Below are positions 22,224 to 34,679 of a stretch of 64,000 nucleotides of DNA, piece after piece. This DNA is from Sordariomycetes sp. S80-01Y (Eukaryota; Ascomycota; Sordariomycetes): positions 868,001-932,000 of the forward strand of contig JAXQJY010000029.1 of assembly GCA_037042185.1 (NCBI GenBank), read 5' to 3'. The first letter of the stretch is position 1, and every line of letters starts with the position of its first letter. Position numbers and translations under genes: made by a program. The notes beneath the pieces are model-generated. The model was not told where the DNA came from and did no database searches. It worked only from the letters and a program-made list of their open reading frames with translations.

Positions 22224-23376
22224 CTAGACCTTGGAGGTCTGCTCCGCCTTGTAGGTGTTCGACCACGTCTTGCGGTTCAGCTGGGTGAAGCGCTTGAGAC
22301 CCATGTAGGGCGTGTTGATTGGCGACTCGCCCTCGAAGATGAAGACGTCGTACAGGAAGCCACCGAAAGTGGCACCGAAGAAAGGAGTAACCATGGGAAT
22401 CTGGGGCGACTGTTAGCGGCTGCCATCTTTCTCAACGGCGAAATTCTCGGAACTCGACTTACCCAGAAGTAGTAGCCTCCCGCTGACCAGACTTCGTGGC
22501 CATAACCGACAATGTACGACACAAGACGAGGACCAAAGTCACGAGCCAGGTTAATCGCATAACCAGTCTCCCAACCGAAACAGGCACCAATACCGAAGAT
22601 GAGGAAGAACAGGCACAACGGGAAGAATGCACCGGCATTTCCGTTTTTGGGGTCGGTAAGTCCAAAGATGACAAAGATGAGGATACTACTGGCGATGAAC
22701 TCGGACCACCACATGGACTCTCTCGTCATGAACTCAGCGGGGTACGTGCAGAAGACGCCGGCGGTGGAGGTGGGACCGGTGACTGTGCGCAGACCAGGCT
22801 CGCCCTCGAAGGCATCGATGGCGTAGTAGTAGTTTCCGTACACGATGAAGGCACCGGCCATGCAGCCGAGGAGCTGGCCCATGAAGTAGGCGGGGAACTT
22901 GCGCCACGGGTGACCGCGGTAGAGACAGTTGACGAAGGTGACGGCAGGGTTGAGGTGCCCACCGGACTTTTTGGCGACGTAGAAGCCCAGCATGACTCCG
23001 AGGCTGTTGCTGTCAGCGTCTGGTGCGGTGAGTGTCGGTTCGAAGCATAGACTTACCCCCAGCCCCAGGAGATACTCTGGTATTCACCCTTGGCATTTTC
23101 AGAAAGGACGACCTGAGCGACGGAACCATCACCGAACAGAATCATGACCATGGTACCGGCAAATTCGGAGAAGAAGTCAGCGCCATACTCGCGCCACCGC
23201 GACCACCAGAGGCTCTGCTGAGGCTCATGCTCGGATGGAGGACCGACGGCCCCAGCAGTGGTGGAATTCTCGTCCTGAGACATGGAACCAGCGTTCTCAA
23301 TCTTATCAACGGGGTAGATGGTTGTCTTTTCAGGTCCAATGGACGACACCGAATCGGGCGCTCGCTGGATGGACAT
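22224..23376 (-). CDS. Aquaglyceroporin (glycerol facilitator, Fps1-like)
   Basis: Six-helix MIP-family channel of the plasma membrane, expected to carry glycerol. Three exons (23376-23057, 23003-22463, 22400-22224) with 53- and 62-bp introns encode 345 residues. The first half-helix motif is GGHLNPAVTF. The second is GYAINLARDFGPRL, so NPA has become NLA as in yeast Fps1; the Asp after Arg is typical of glycerol facilitators rather than water channels. The N-terminal tail is about 65 residues, hydrophilic and Ser-rich. Intron 1 ends in two acceptors six bases apart (...ACAGCAACAG), so an Asn-Ser insert before LGVMLG is possible. It lies between the glycerol-3-phosphate dehydrogenase and glycerol kinase genes, which supports glycerol as the cargo. 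Confidence 0.94.
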
Positions 23377-25397
23377 GAAAGGCTAGCCGGAAAGGTTGAG
23401 CCACTTCAAGTCGATGAAGTATGATGGAAGGGGGGGACGATGATGGCGATGAAGGAGATCGCGCTGGAAGGTGATGATGGATGAGTGTGGTGTTGTACAA
23501 GATCAACAATGTAACCCTCAGCTGGGGGGAGGGGGAAGGCAAGGCTTATAAGATTGGGGAGGTCAGAGTCTGTTGGCAGACTTGGATTTGTGGTCCCCAC
23601 GGGGCGGAAGGCGAAGGCAGGTTTCTCCTCGTGTCAGACCGTTTGACCCCGAGCCCGAGCGTGCAGGAGAGAATCTTTGGGCAAAGACGGAGAACCTGGA
23701 GGCTGGACTCTGGAGAGATTGAGGGATAGCTCGTACCTCTGCGTCTGGAGGAAGAGGAGAAGACGGGGCAGGACCGGGCAGGACGGACCTAGAAGGGGGG
23801 TCTCTTGGGGGGTGTGGTGTTGGCAAGACTGGGGCTTGGGGGGGCTCTAGGGGTGGCGTTTGAAGGGATCTCGGACGCAGTTCGTTGGTTGCGAACCCGA
23901 GCCGTTGGAAGAACGTGGTATGGGGAAGATGGTGAGACTTGGAACGGGCAGCCGAGGATGTCTGTGCTGCGCTGATTGCTGTGCTGCGGTGGTCCTGGGG
24001 ATAGCGGCAGCGGGAAGGGGAGGATCAAGGTTGAAAAGTCTATCAAGGCCTATCCTTGCCAGTGCGCCATGCGAGCCGCCAGTGGACCACGCCGTGCCCC
24101 GGATGGGTTCGTCAGTGCGTGGGTGCGTGCGTGGGCGCGGCGAGACGATGGCAAGATGGCAAGGATGGGTGGGCTGATGGAGGCAGTCTAGCAGCGTGCT
24201 ACGCTGTGCTCGGCCGGACGACATCACCAATTGCGGCCGTCCACCAGATCAGAGGCATCATCGGGAGGGCCGAGCGAGACCCGCGTCATCCACAAAAGTG
24301 GCGCGCCGCTGACTAGGAGCTGACTAGGTCGCTCTCGACACCCTGACCGAGGGATGCAACCTCGGTGGCAGAGCACCGAAAAGCTGCTGCTGGCTTACTC
24401 GGACTTTGAATTGACGGGAAAGACGTGCCAAGAGGGTTGACAAGGAGCAGGGCAGTAGGGGACCCGGCTGTGGAACCTGAGGAAGTCGGATGTCGGACTG
24501 TGGCCGAGGTCAGTCGAAATTCCACAGCTGCTCTGGGTCGACTTTTGAATCTCTGGAAGAAGCCATCGAAACCGGGCAATGGGCAGCAGAAGCAGCAGCA
24601 GCACGGCTGGGGAGCGAGCTAACGAAAGGATGCAAAGGAGGATCGTCTCCAAACCCCTGTAGGGTGCCATCGTCGCTCGCAGCGCCCATCATGTCATGTC
24701 CTTCCCCGCAAAGAGCAACGGGGGCGGCGCTTCGATTCGGCGATGCGATGGGCAGATGCAACGCTCGATGCCGCTACAAATGCCGTGCACGTCACCCCAA
24801 CCCCCTCTCCCACAGGCCTGCAAGCGGCCACCACCACTGACAATGGCAGCAGCCGCAGCAGCAGCAGCCAACAGAGATGACGGGCAGAGAGATGGTGGTG
24901 GTGGGTGATCGCGTGGCGTCGACCGGACTGTTCGCGGACGTCCGGAATGCTAAAGTGTCTGCTGCACGAGTACGAGTAAGTTTTAGCTGCGCCCCGGCCG
25001 CTTGGCTACTCGCGACATACCGATGAGGTAAAAGTTCCAGAATTAAGCTTCTGGAAATCTTGCGCCAAGGGGGTGTGGCCTCCACTAACGTGAGAGCGCC
25101 GGAGCGCCATGGCCTTTTTGTTAGAGAGCCAAATTTTGGATTTCGGTGGTCCCTTGCCAAGTTGCCAGTGCCACTCCTCGCTGGGCGCCCGGACGTCACG
25201 CCAGGGCACGTCCACCACGCTGATTGGAGAGTGGCGTCATGGAGATTGAGAAAAGCTCCGATGCAGCCTTGGCCGCAAGATGGTCGGCATCCGCCACCGA
25301 GGCAGTGGCACTCACTGGCACTGCTGGCGACGATGGCGAGGGTAAGCTTCGCTACGAGCGTTGGGTGCCTTGCGTGCTCACTGACAGACGGCAACGT

Positions 25398-25430
<33 letters not shown>

Positions 25431-26567
25431 GTGATTGACAGGAGGGATTCGCGGGTGGCCGAGGCATTACGTACAGACGGGCACATCTCCCTAATCCGTC
25501 CAGCATCTGCAGCGTCTGCAGCATTCGGTTTGCTCACCTGCAGAACAGCGTTGGTTCGCTTCTGCCTCGTGCAGCGACGCGCGCATCCACAGCGAAAACT
25601 TCGAAACGGCTGCCTTGAAGGCTCTTTGCCCTTTCGAGCAGTTGACGTCAAAAGGTGTCAATCGGCCCGGACCCATTGGCAGCGGCAGCGATAGCGCCCC
25701 CCTCCGCCCGCCTGCGAACACCGATCGCCACCGAAGGCCAACGGCGCAGCTCGACCCTCAACCGCTGCTTCGGCCTGACATGCAGCAGCCGTAGCCCCAA
25801 GAGGAGACCAGGCCCGGATGTCAGTGTGCCGCCCGTCCTCCACTGCTCCGCACATCGTGAAACCGGGAGCCCTTCTGGAGCCCCTCTGTCGGTCCCTCGA
25901 CCCCGAGGGGGCCCCGACACGTTTGGCGAATTCATGGAGGTTGCCGGCCTGGCAGCCCAGATCCGGGGTTCAGGTTCAGCGCATACAGGAATAGCTTCGT
26001 TTTGTATTGCTCGCAGCCAGCCTCGTGACCCCCTCAAGCCCCGTCTCGTGGCTTCCCGGCCCTCACATTCTCACCCCCTCCATCTCCACAATCCCCGGGG
26101 TCCCGGTGCGCGCTACGAGTTGGGGAAGCGCCGTCATCCTCACGAGCTGCTCAGGTCCATGTCCGACTCCATGTAATTCCTCCGTGCTCCGTACCAAGAC
26201 CAGGCCGCGAGCGCAAAACGGCTCACCTCGACGCGGCTTCGGACAGCCAAGTGGCTCGCACACACATGAGGCTTGCAGCTAAGTCCCCGTGGGCAGCAGT
26301 GGCATGCTTCCTTCTCCAGTATTCTCATCCTAGCACGAGCTTCCAATACAAATATTTTGCCCGTCCGGCTCGCACACATGTGATCGTCCATCTTTCCCCC
26401 ATCTCTCCAGCTCTACCCCTCCTCCGCCTCCAAAAACCTACCATCACCTCCCCCTCAGCTTCACCCTTCTCAGTCTTCTTCTTCTCTCCAGATTTCCCAG
26501 CCCTTCTTCTCCCCTTTGCTGAATGTTCAAGTCACTTTTGAGCAAAGCAAAAGACACAGCAGACAAA
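23377..26567. other. Long divergent intergenic region, aquaglyceroporin/glycerol kinase
   Basis: This 3.2-kb stretch separates two divergent glycerol genes. It has no credible gene. It contains a (GACA)n tract at 25398-25430, a GCA/GCC-rich tract at 24846-24869, and a pyrimidine-rich leader (about 26390-26520) just before glycerol kinase, as is common before strongly expressed fungal genes. Its size suggests complex regulation or missed small genes. Confidence 0.4.
25398..25430. repeat. (GACA)n microsatellite
   Basis: About eight tetranucleotide units with one interruption, in the promoter region between the two divergent glycerol genes. Confidence 0.85.
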
Positions 26568-28227
26568 ATGTCGCCAGCTACAGTACCCCAGATCTCCTTC
26601 GTTGGAGCCATCGACCAGGGCACCACCAGCACGCGCTTCATCATCTTCAACCCCAAGGGTGAGGTTGTCGCGCAGCACCAGCTCGAGTTCGAGCAGATCT
26701 ACCCCCACCCCGGGTATGCTCCCCTCCTTCAATTGACTCAATGGCGCAGCTTGTAGCTTACACGGCGTCCCAGATGGCACGAGCACAACCCGGACGAGCT
26801 CGTCTCCTCGGTCGAGGAATGCATTGACGGCGCTGTCAAGCAGTTCGAGACCCAGGGCCACTCAAAGTCCCAGATCAAGGCCATCGGCATCACCAACCAG
26901 CGTGAGACCACCGTCTGCTGGGACAAGACCACCGGAAAGGCCCTGTACAACGCCATTGTCTGGACCGACACCCGCACCCAGGAGCTGGTGCGCAAGCTCA
27001 AGAACCGCCTCGGCGCGTCCGAGCTGACCAAGCGCTGCGGCCTGCCGCTTTCCACATACCCCTCCGTCGGCAAGCTGCTGTGGATGTTCGAGAACGTCCC
27101 TGCGGTCAAGGAGGCTTACGACAACGGCAACCTCGCCTTCGGTACGGTCGACACCTGGTTGACCTTCAAGCTCAACGGAGGCACCGCCCGCAATGTCTAC
27201 GTGTCTGACCCCTCCAACGCCTCGCGAACCATGTTCATGAACTTGGAGACCCTCGACTACGACCCTGATCTGATTGACTGGTTCCGTCTGGACACCAAGA
27301 AGATCAAGCTGGCCAAGATTGTGCGCTCGTCGGACAAGGACGCCTACGGCTCCCTCGCCAGCACATCCCTCAAGGGCTTCAAGATCATGGGCTGCTTGGG
27401 TGACCAGTCCGCCGCTCTGGTCGGCCAGAAGGGCTTCACTCCCGGCCGCGCAAAGAACACCTACGGCACCGGCTGCTTCCTCCTCTACAACGTTGGTGAA
27501 AAGCCCGTGTACTCTACGCACGGTCTTCTGTCGACTGTCGCGTTCGACTTCGGCGAGGGCCTCCTTGCCTACGCCCTCGAGGGTTCCATTGCCGTCGGAG
27601 GATCGTCGGTCAAGTTCCTCGTCGACAACTTCGGCTTCATGGAGAGCTCGTCCAAGCTTTCGGCGCTTGCCGAGACCGTCGAGGACAGCGGCGGTGTCAC
27701 CTTCGTCACCGCCTTCAGCGGTCTGTTCGCCCCGTACTGGATCGACGATGCCCGCGGTACCATCTTCGGTATCACCGCGTACACCCAGAAGGGTCACATC
27801 GCCCGCGCGACGCTCGAGGCCACTTGCTTCCAGACCAAGGCCATCCTTGACTCGATGGGCAAGGACTCTGGCAAGGATCTCGAGGTCCTGGCCGTCGACG
27901 GCGGCATGTGCAACTCCGACCTCGTCATGCAGGTAAGTGTCACTCGCAATCCCTCTTCTCCAAGGTCCATGGAACTAACCAAGACAGACCCAATCCGACC
28001 TTACCGGCATCCCCGTCAACCGCCCCCTCATGCGCGAGACCACGGCCCTCGGCGCCGCCATCGCCGCTGGCTTCGCGGCCGGAGTCTGGAAGGACTTCGA
28101 CGCCCTGTCGGAGGTGAACACCGAGGGCAGCACCATGTTCAAGCCCCAGATCCCCGCCAAGGATGCGAACAAGAGGTTCGAGCGCTGGGAGAAGGCTGTC
28201 CAGATGTCCAAGGGATGGGCCCAGTAA
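26568..28227 (+). CDS. GUT1: Glycerol kinase
   Basis: Cytosolic FGGY-family kinase that makes glycerol 3-phosphate from glycerol and ATP, the first committed step of glycerol catabolism. Exons 26568-26713, 26774-27932 and 27988-28227, with 60- and 55-bp introns, encode 514 residues, the usual family size. Diagnostic segments are [15 protein letters not shown] (phosphate-binding start), [50 protein letters not shown] and [16 protein letters not shown]. The start at 26568 (ACAAAATGTC) fits fungal initiation context and protein length; an in-frame ATG at 26523 would add a 15-residue basic leader. It is divergent from the aquaglyceroporin, and the G3P dehydrogenase lies beyond that. The call is secure. 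Confidence 0.97.
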
Positions 28228-29291
28228 GGCGCTTGAACACTGGAAGGGGGCGAGGTTTGGGAAAGAGACGAGGAGGGGTTATTTATGAGAAGCAGATGGA
28301 TGCGGGTCGTCGATTTGTTCTGATTGTATGATACCATATGCCGCAGCTGCGGGCGTTGATATGAATTCATGGTTCCTTTAGTTCTTCACCTGCTATCTCT
28401 TACACGTGGTCTGGACGCATCGATGCCGTAACTTGGGTGGTCCTGACGCGAGCTTATCACAGCCGTCTCAGCACCGAAACGCGCTCCAGGGATCGCTGCG
28501 CTGCTGAGACAGGGCCGTAGCTGCCGCTGGAATGGAGCTTCTGTGGACCTGCGTTGATCCCGTGTGAGTGCCGGATGCGATGGCGACGGAGGAGTGACAC
28601 CGAGTCGAAGCGACGCGTGCGGAGGCGCGGAACCTGATTCAGGCCTTGAACTGCCCACACTGTCCTTTTGGTCGCGGGTCTATATACACTGCACAGTGCA
28701 GTGATAATAGCTTCGGAGGGTCTGGTCCTGCGGAGGCGACACCCCAAGTTGACATCATGGCTTGAACTCTGCTCTAGTTACCGACTGATCTCATCGATTG
28801 CCTCAGATCTCAATCGACACACTCACTTCATTCTCAGATTGCCTCAAAAGTTGCAGACACAGATCGCACAGTAAAGCCGGAAGGGGTCGACGCATTGCCT
28901 AATCGAGCCATTCCCAAGCTCGGGTCGCAATACCGACTCTTTACCGAGACCGGCCTTCAAGGTGGAGAATTTCGGTCCTTTCGCCCGGCTCACCCCGTCC
29001 ACTCATCCAAGCACCTGGTCGCAACAAGCAGCGACTGCGCCTTTGAGAAACTCGGTATTGGAAGATCGCCTTTGCCAGGACCGTACCGAATTTCGAGCCA
29101 AAGCATACTCCTATCTTACCCTCGGCTCCTCAATCCCCATCATCATGAGTTGCGTCTGACAGAGGGGGACCCGCTTGCGATATCAAACAATCCCGCCGCG
29201 CGCCCCATACCTACATCCACTCCTTTTCCTCACCCCTTTGTTTTGTCACACCTGACCTGTGCGAAGCAAGTGCAAGTCTTATCACGCTATC
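28228..29291. other. Intergenic region before the second Zn2Cys6 regulator
   Basis: This is 1.06 kb with the glycerol kinase 3' UTR and the promoter of the next gene. Short open frames here show no motifs or splice structure. Nothing further is visible. Confidence 0.4.
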
Positions 29292-31747
29292 ATGCCCCAG
29301 GAAGAAAATGCACCTCCGGCCGAGGAGGACGCGAACTCGGGCCTGGACTACGAGGACGGCGAGGACGCCAGCAGCCCCGAAGGCACAGCCCACAATAATG
29401 ATGCCGACGGTGAGGACAACTCGGCTGGGCAGAACCCGAAGAAGAGGAAGAGGGAGAAGTATCAGAAGACGTCGTACGTGACCCCTTTATCTATTCCCTC
29501 GAGCTCGTCGGCGGTGAGCACTTCTTGGCGAGGCCTTCGCTAACTCGGGGTTCAAGATGCGAGCTCTGCAAGGCCAGGAAGGTCAAGTGTGACAGGGCAG
29601 AGCCCGCTTGCTCGTGGTGCGCTCGGCATAACAGGGCCTGCGTCTACCTGGAGCGACAGAAGCCTGGAAGCAGGATCGGCTTCGGACTTGAGCTGGAGGC
29701 CAAGGTCAACAAGATCGACGCTCTCCTCCAATCTCTTGGCCGGAGGCTCGAGGACCACATCGACTCCCACGGCGTCCCTGGATCCTCACCAGCCGTAACC
29801 GACAGGAATGGCTCGAACACAGCTGAGCTCGCCCACCGTACCGGTGCCAGCGGGATAGCAGCGTCGACGGCACCCTCAGGAGGAACTCCTACCTCGCAGA
29901 CGGGAACTGGCTACTTCACAGGGACCTACTGGCCAGGGAGCGACGCCCCTGACGTTTCGCAATATGGCATCCAACAGCCGACAACTCAGCCTCCTAGCAG
30001 CGTACCAAACACCTTCAACCATCCTGCTCCATCACCAAGCATCACCGGGCCGCAGCAGAGACCAACACCAAGCGGCACACTCCCAGCCCTGACCGACCTT
30101 CCACCGCAAGATGTCATCTACACGCTCGTTGACCTGTACTTTAAGCACTGCAACACCTGGTGTCCCATTCTTGACAGGAAGAGCACCTTTGGGATCTTCT
30201 TTGGGTCGACATCAATGAACGAGGCCGACCGGGTGCTTCTGCATGCCATTGTAGCGACGACCTTACGATTTTTGCGAGACCCGAGACTGTCGTACGAGGC
30301 AAAGGTGCATTATCACGCAGTTTCCAAAAAGACGGTACAGCTGTACGCGATGGAACACGTCAGCATCGACGCGATCAAGGCACTTGTCATCCTGTGTCTG
30401 GACGAGCTGGGGACGTCGAACGGACCCAAGGGCTGGAATCTGCTTTCCATGCTGACGCAGAACATACGGCAGCTCGGCTTGTGCGAGGAGAGCAGCGTCT
30501 TCCTCGTGACGGACCCGGAAGAGGCGCCTCGGACCGGTTCTGTGCGCAGGGTCACGACGGGCCGGCCCGAATCGTGGATCGAGGACGAGGGCCGTCGGCG
30601 GACGTGCTGGATGGTGTACCTGCTCGACCGCTACGCAGCCATCGCGACCGTCAACTTCGACTTTCAGCTGGAGGAGAAGCTCATGAAGCGGCTGCTGCCG
30701 TGCTCCTACGATCTCTTCTCGCGCAATGTCCCGGTCGAGACCCAGATTCTCAACATCACCGACGGACAGAACGACTACGTTGTCAACAAGCCCGAGAATC
30801 TGGGCTCTTTTGCGTATCACTGCGAGATCTTGAGGATAATCTCCAGGATACACAACTTCCTCCGCACGCCCATCGACGTCACCTCCTCGTCCGACATGGC
30901 CACCTGGCGCAACACCTACCGTACCCTCGATTCCTCCCTCGACGCCTGGCTGCAGTCGCTGCCGAGCGAGTACTCCAAGATCAGCGCCCTCTGCCACTCC
31001 GACCCGGCTTCCCGCGTAGCAAACTGGTTCATGCTGCACAGCGCCTACGTCGTTGCGGTAGTCCGCCTTCACTCCGCGGCCGCGTACCCCGTGGTGCGAT
31101 CGCACGTCTTCCTACCAAGCCACTACGCCATGCAGCGGTGTCTGTCCGCAGTCCAGAGTCTCGGTGACATCGCCAGGGACGTTTATGAGGCGGACGGGCT
31201 CGACCTCCTGGGACCGCCGTTTGCGTTCAGCCTGTGGGTTGCCGCGAGGTGCCTGGTCGTGCACGCCGCAGCGGTGGGTTGCGCGATCGATCCCAAGATT
31301 GAGTTTCTGATCGAGACCCTGAACCACGTCGGGCAGTATTGGGAGCTGGCGAATGAGTACGCAAAGGTCTTGACGAGGGTTGTGCAGAAGGGGCGTCAGA
31401 ACAACATGAACTTTGCGACGATGAGAAAGTAAGTTAGCCCTTATCAACCTGCACGAGGCCACATATCTCTAACACGTACCAGGGGCGCGCACGAACTGAC
31501 CTCCCTGACGACCCAAACCCGCCGCTCGGGCGTGGAGCCAACGTCGACGCAAAAGTCAACCCTCAGCGAAGTCGACAACATTGACGTCTTCGACTTCTTC
31601 AACCTGCCGCGCCTTGCGGAGACGAGCGCGCGGTCCGATGGCGGCCAGACGAGCTGCTTGCTGTCGCACACGCCCAACGGTTTGGGCAGCGGCAGCTTAC
31701 CGGACCCGGAGCACGACTGGCTCCGGTACGGGACGCCATACAGCTGA
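29292..31747 (+). CDS. Zn2Cys6 transcription factor beside the glycerol genes
   Basis: Nuclear regulator of 772 residues in three exons (29292-29473, 29557-31428, 31483-31747; introns 83 and 54 bp). An acidic N-terminus and the basic patch KKRKREKYQK lead into the zinc cluster CELCKARKVKCDRAEPACSWC. A likely dimerisation coil follows (LELEAKVNKIDALLQSLG). After a Pro/Ser/Thr linker comes a fungal-specific transcription factor middle domain (about residues 210-480), containing DLYFKHCNTWCPILDR and DEGRRRTCWMVYLLDRY. The first intron splits a Ser codon right before the first zinc Cys. It starts about 1.06 kb after glycerol kinase on the same strand, so a role in glycerol control is plausible but rests on position alone. 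I do not recognise a characterised orthologue. Confidence 0.9.
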
Positions 31748-32801
31748 AGCAAGCCAGGCTTTTGGGCTTGTACTACTATGGCTTGGACCAGGATCCATGC
31801 GCGCTGGCACCATTGACATGGCCTAGAGCTGTGAATGCGCACTGCAGTGCTTTGAGCAGCACAGCGACCGATGCCGTCCCTTCATATACCCAGGACAGCG
31901 AAGATCGAAATATCTGGAAAGAGATCAAGTGATGGCGATCGGCGTCCACAGACGGAACACGAACCTTTCGAACCACAAACTCTGCGGCTTCCTCGCCGCC
32001 CCAGCACGCAAATGCTGCGTACATATACCATCCGAAGCTTCGCCTCACATCAAAACATGAACACGGCGAGCTCTCCTACTTCCGAGCGACGCTATGGACG
32101 ATCTCCATACCGATTGCCGGAGCACCTCATTCCCAGAGGAGGGAAATGTGAACTCGGGTCGCCATCCTGACGTAACGGATGTGCTCAAGGGCTGGCGACT
32201 ATGACTGTCAGCCAGGGGACAGCAGAACATATGTGTAGAAGAATTCTGAGTCAATGAGATACCCCACGGTACACGTCCAAAGAATTGCAGTCCCCCCGCC
32301 ATGTGGTTATTCATCGGAGGTCTTGTAGCCTCAGCTGTCCGTGCACCTCCAAGCGTTGAGCTACAACGTGCCACACCACATTGAATTAGAAATAAAACAA
32401 CAAATTCAAATCCAAAGTTGAAAAGTCCTTTCCACACTACGCCAAGTGCAGCTGCAAGCTTTCCCAGTTTCGCGAACACGCTAGGGAAAGGGGCCTACCC
32501 ATACGACAAATGGTCAAGAGGAATGAGGAGAAGCTCACCAGAACGGCACCTCGAGCATAGAGAACAACGGAGACTGGGCAGTTGATGTCGATGTTCTGGA
32601 GAAAATTGAGGAGCCGATCATAAGGGAAAGCCAACCTAAGTAACCGGGATTCGCGGCTGTTATCAAAGACATGCCGTATACATATCAGATTGCTACGATG
32701 CATCGATTAAGAGATTCGAATCTTCTTAGGATTTAAAAGATTCTAACCCCTATTTAGACGCCACGCTTGCTTTGTACATACTTTCTTTTCGCACCAACTG
32801 T
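31748..32801. other. Intergenic region between regulator and cutinase
   Basis: This is 1.05 kb holding two convergent 3' ends. I see no gene, RNA or repeat. Confidence 0.4.
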
Positions 32802-33658
32802 TCACGCTACCCGAGCCGCAACCCAGGAGGCAGCATCCGGGGCATTTTGCTGGTACTGAGTGTGAGGCGCGTTCGGGATGATGCTACCTTCGCAGATGGA
32901 ATCGCCGGTGCGGCAAATGACGCGAGTGCGCGACGAGGGAATCGCTCCAAACCCGGCATTGCGCTTGGGGTCGCCGAAGGTGAGGACTGTCTGCGTCAGC
33001 TATCAAGCAGAATGATTATGGGTAAATCACGTACCAGCGGTGATGCGGCTCGCAACGGAGCTCGAGATTTGGGTGGCTGCGTTGTGGACAAGCTGTGCAC
33101 CCTGGCTGTAGCCACTCAGCACGATCTTCGTGTTGGGGCACTGGGTGACGGCCTGATTTTGGCATACTATTAGATGATGGCATTCTTTTTCCATTTTAGA
33201 AGACTCGTAAATACCTGCTGAGCAAGCTGCGCCAGAGTCCGACTGCCAGCAGCGTCGCCTCCTGCGAGGAAGCCCGCAACGTTTGCTGGGTAAGTCACCC
33301 CTTGGACGGCGAGGTTGTTGCGGCCAATGATTTGAGCAATTCCGTTGAAGAAAAGAGGTCCAACAGCTGCGGAGTCGCCAATGTTGCCTTGCTGGCCTGT
33401 TCCGCGAGCGTAGATCATGGTGACGGCGCGGCAGGCGGTGCCGTCGATGAGCTCGTTAGATGTGCTGGAGGTGTATTGACGGGCCTCTAGATCGGATCCA
33501 TCGCCGTTGAGAGCCTTCTCATACCAGGCTTCAAGCTCGGCCAAGGGGAAGTCGGCATCGGCCTCCAGGACAGCCGCGATGTCTTGCTCGGCTGCAACTG
33601 GGGCGGCGGCAGCAAAGCTAGCAGCGCACACGCCGAGGAAAAGTTGAGAGACTCTCAT
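32802..33658 (-). CDS. Secreted cutinase
   Basis: Extracellular serine esterase that hydrolyses plant cutin polyester. Exons 33658-33215, 33152-33035 and 32986-32802 encode 248 residues; introns are 62 and 48 bp. A signal peptide (MRVSQLFLGVCAASFAAA) and an acidic propeptide precede the mature enzyme, which starts near residue 60. The nucleophile elbow is VLSGYSQGAQL, the catalytic Asp lies in RTGDSICEG, and the catalytic His is in PHTQYQ. Cysteines at expected places support two disulfides. For intron 2, only the acceptor ending at 32987 (GACAG) restores VLTFGDP; the nearer GCAG breaks frame. Cutinases are typical of plant-associated fungi. The call is secure. Confidence 0.94.
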
Positions 33659-34679
33659 GTTGAACTTGAAGCGACTGGTGCAATTCTCTAGTTTGATTCT
33701 GTACTTTGAAGTGTCGTAAATCTATGGTCCTCGAGCCCCCTTTTTATATCTTGCGATCAATGTATAGCTCCCGCTTGTTGCCGCAACTGAGCGAAGGGCC
33801 AATTTCACAACCTCGTTCGCTCATATCAATGAGATCGTGAAACGTGCCGAAATATTCTCCATGATTCGGGGACATGTTCCTGATCAGGGCTATAGCTCAC
33901 AGGCCGAACTGCCGTTGTAGGAAGCTGTCAAGCCCAGTTGGAACTATTGCACCCCCAAACAACACTCTCATCCATGCGGTTGCGCACGAGGTCCGACCCA
34001 GAGTCGCATACATATCTAGGTTGGATAGTCGGGCGCGAGAGTTTTCCGCCTTCAATATTATGTGGCACATCCTCGCGGGGACCTGTCCGATACTGGCAGG
34101 TGGCTAAATGGAACGCTTGCATATCGTGGAGAGCGGCACGCGCCAAGACCCCGGTCGAATCTTGGGACTTGAAGTCCCGGCAAGTCTAGAACCTGGTATC
34201 TGGAGAACCCCGGATTGGCCGTAGCCGTGGTCTCGGACCGGCCACCTTTGGGTAGGGTTTGATTCTTTCATAGCACAGCCAAGGACGCAGGGGCAAGGGG
34301 TACGTCGACGTGCCGATAATGTGACCCGTCCCCTAAGATAATGTCAGTCCAGCGTTTTCGATCAGTGCCCGAAATTTGGTATTGCTTCAGGATTACATTT
34401 CAAGCCTGCGTTATGCCATGCAGGCGGTTAGGGAGGCGGTGGGGAAGCTATGGACAACACTGATGAGAGCGATCAAGAACAGGACGCCATGAATTATTAA
34501 TGACGCGTTGATAGACACATTTACTCAATCCCAAACGGGTGCTTCCCTGACTGCTTAGATAGATCAATTTGCTCACTTCACGAGCGGGCACTTTCCAGAC
34601 TGTATGGATCCTCTAATAGCCTTTTCTATTCACCCCAATACTTCACTTACCTGGATTGCCATGCTGGCATGTAATCGAA
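33659..34679. other. Intergenic region 5' of cutinase
   Basis: About 1 kb containing the cutinase promoter and the 3' side of the next minus-strand gene. Only short open frames without motifs are present. Confidence 0.4.

Noticed and set aside
25381-25435. Possible CRISPR-like or satellite array at the GACA repeats
   Set aside because: A simple microsatellite without spacers, in a eukaryotic genome.
20402-26522. Many open frames of 60-240 codons in the glycerol-gene spacers
   Set aside because: High GC content lowers stop density; these are Pro/Arg/Ser-rich, lack splice structure and motifs, and overlap on both strands.
26862-27797. Reverse-strand open frame of 311 codons over glycerol kinase
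   Set aside because: Shadow of a GC-rich, codon-biased gene; the plus strand holds the kinase motifs.
30263-31105. Reverse-strand open frame of 280 codons over the glycerol-adjacent regulator
   Set aside because: Shadow of the transcription factor's middle domain, which is clearly coding on the plus strand.
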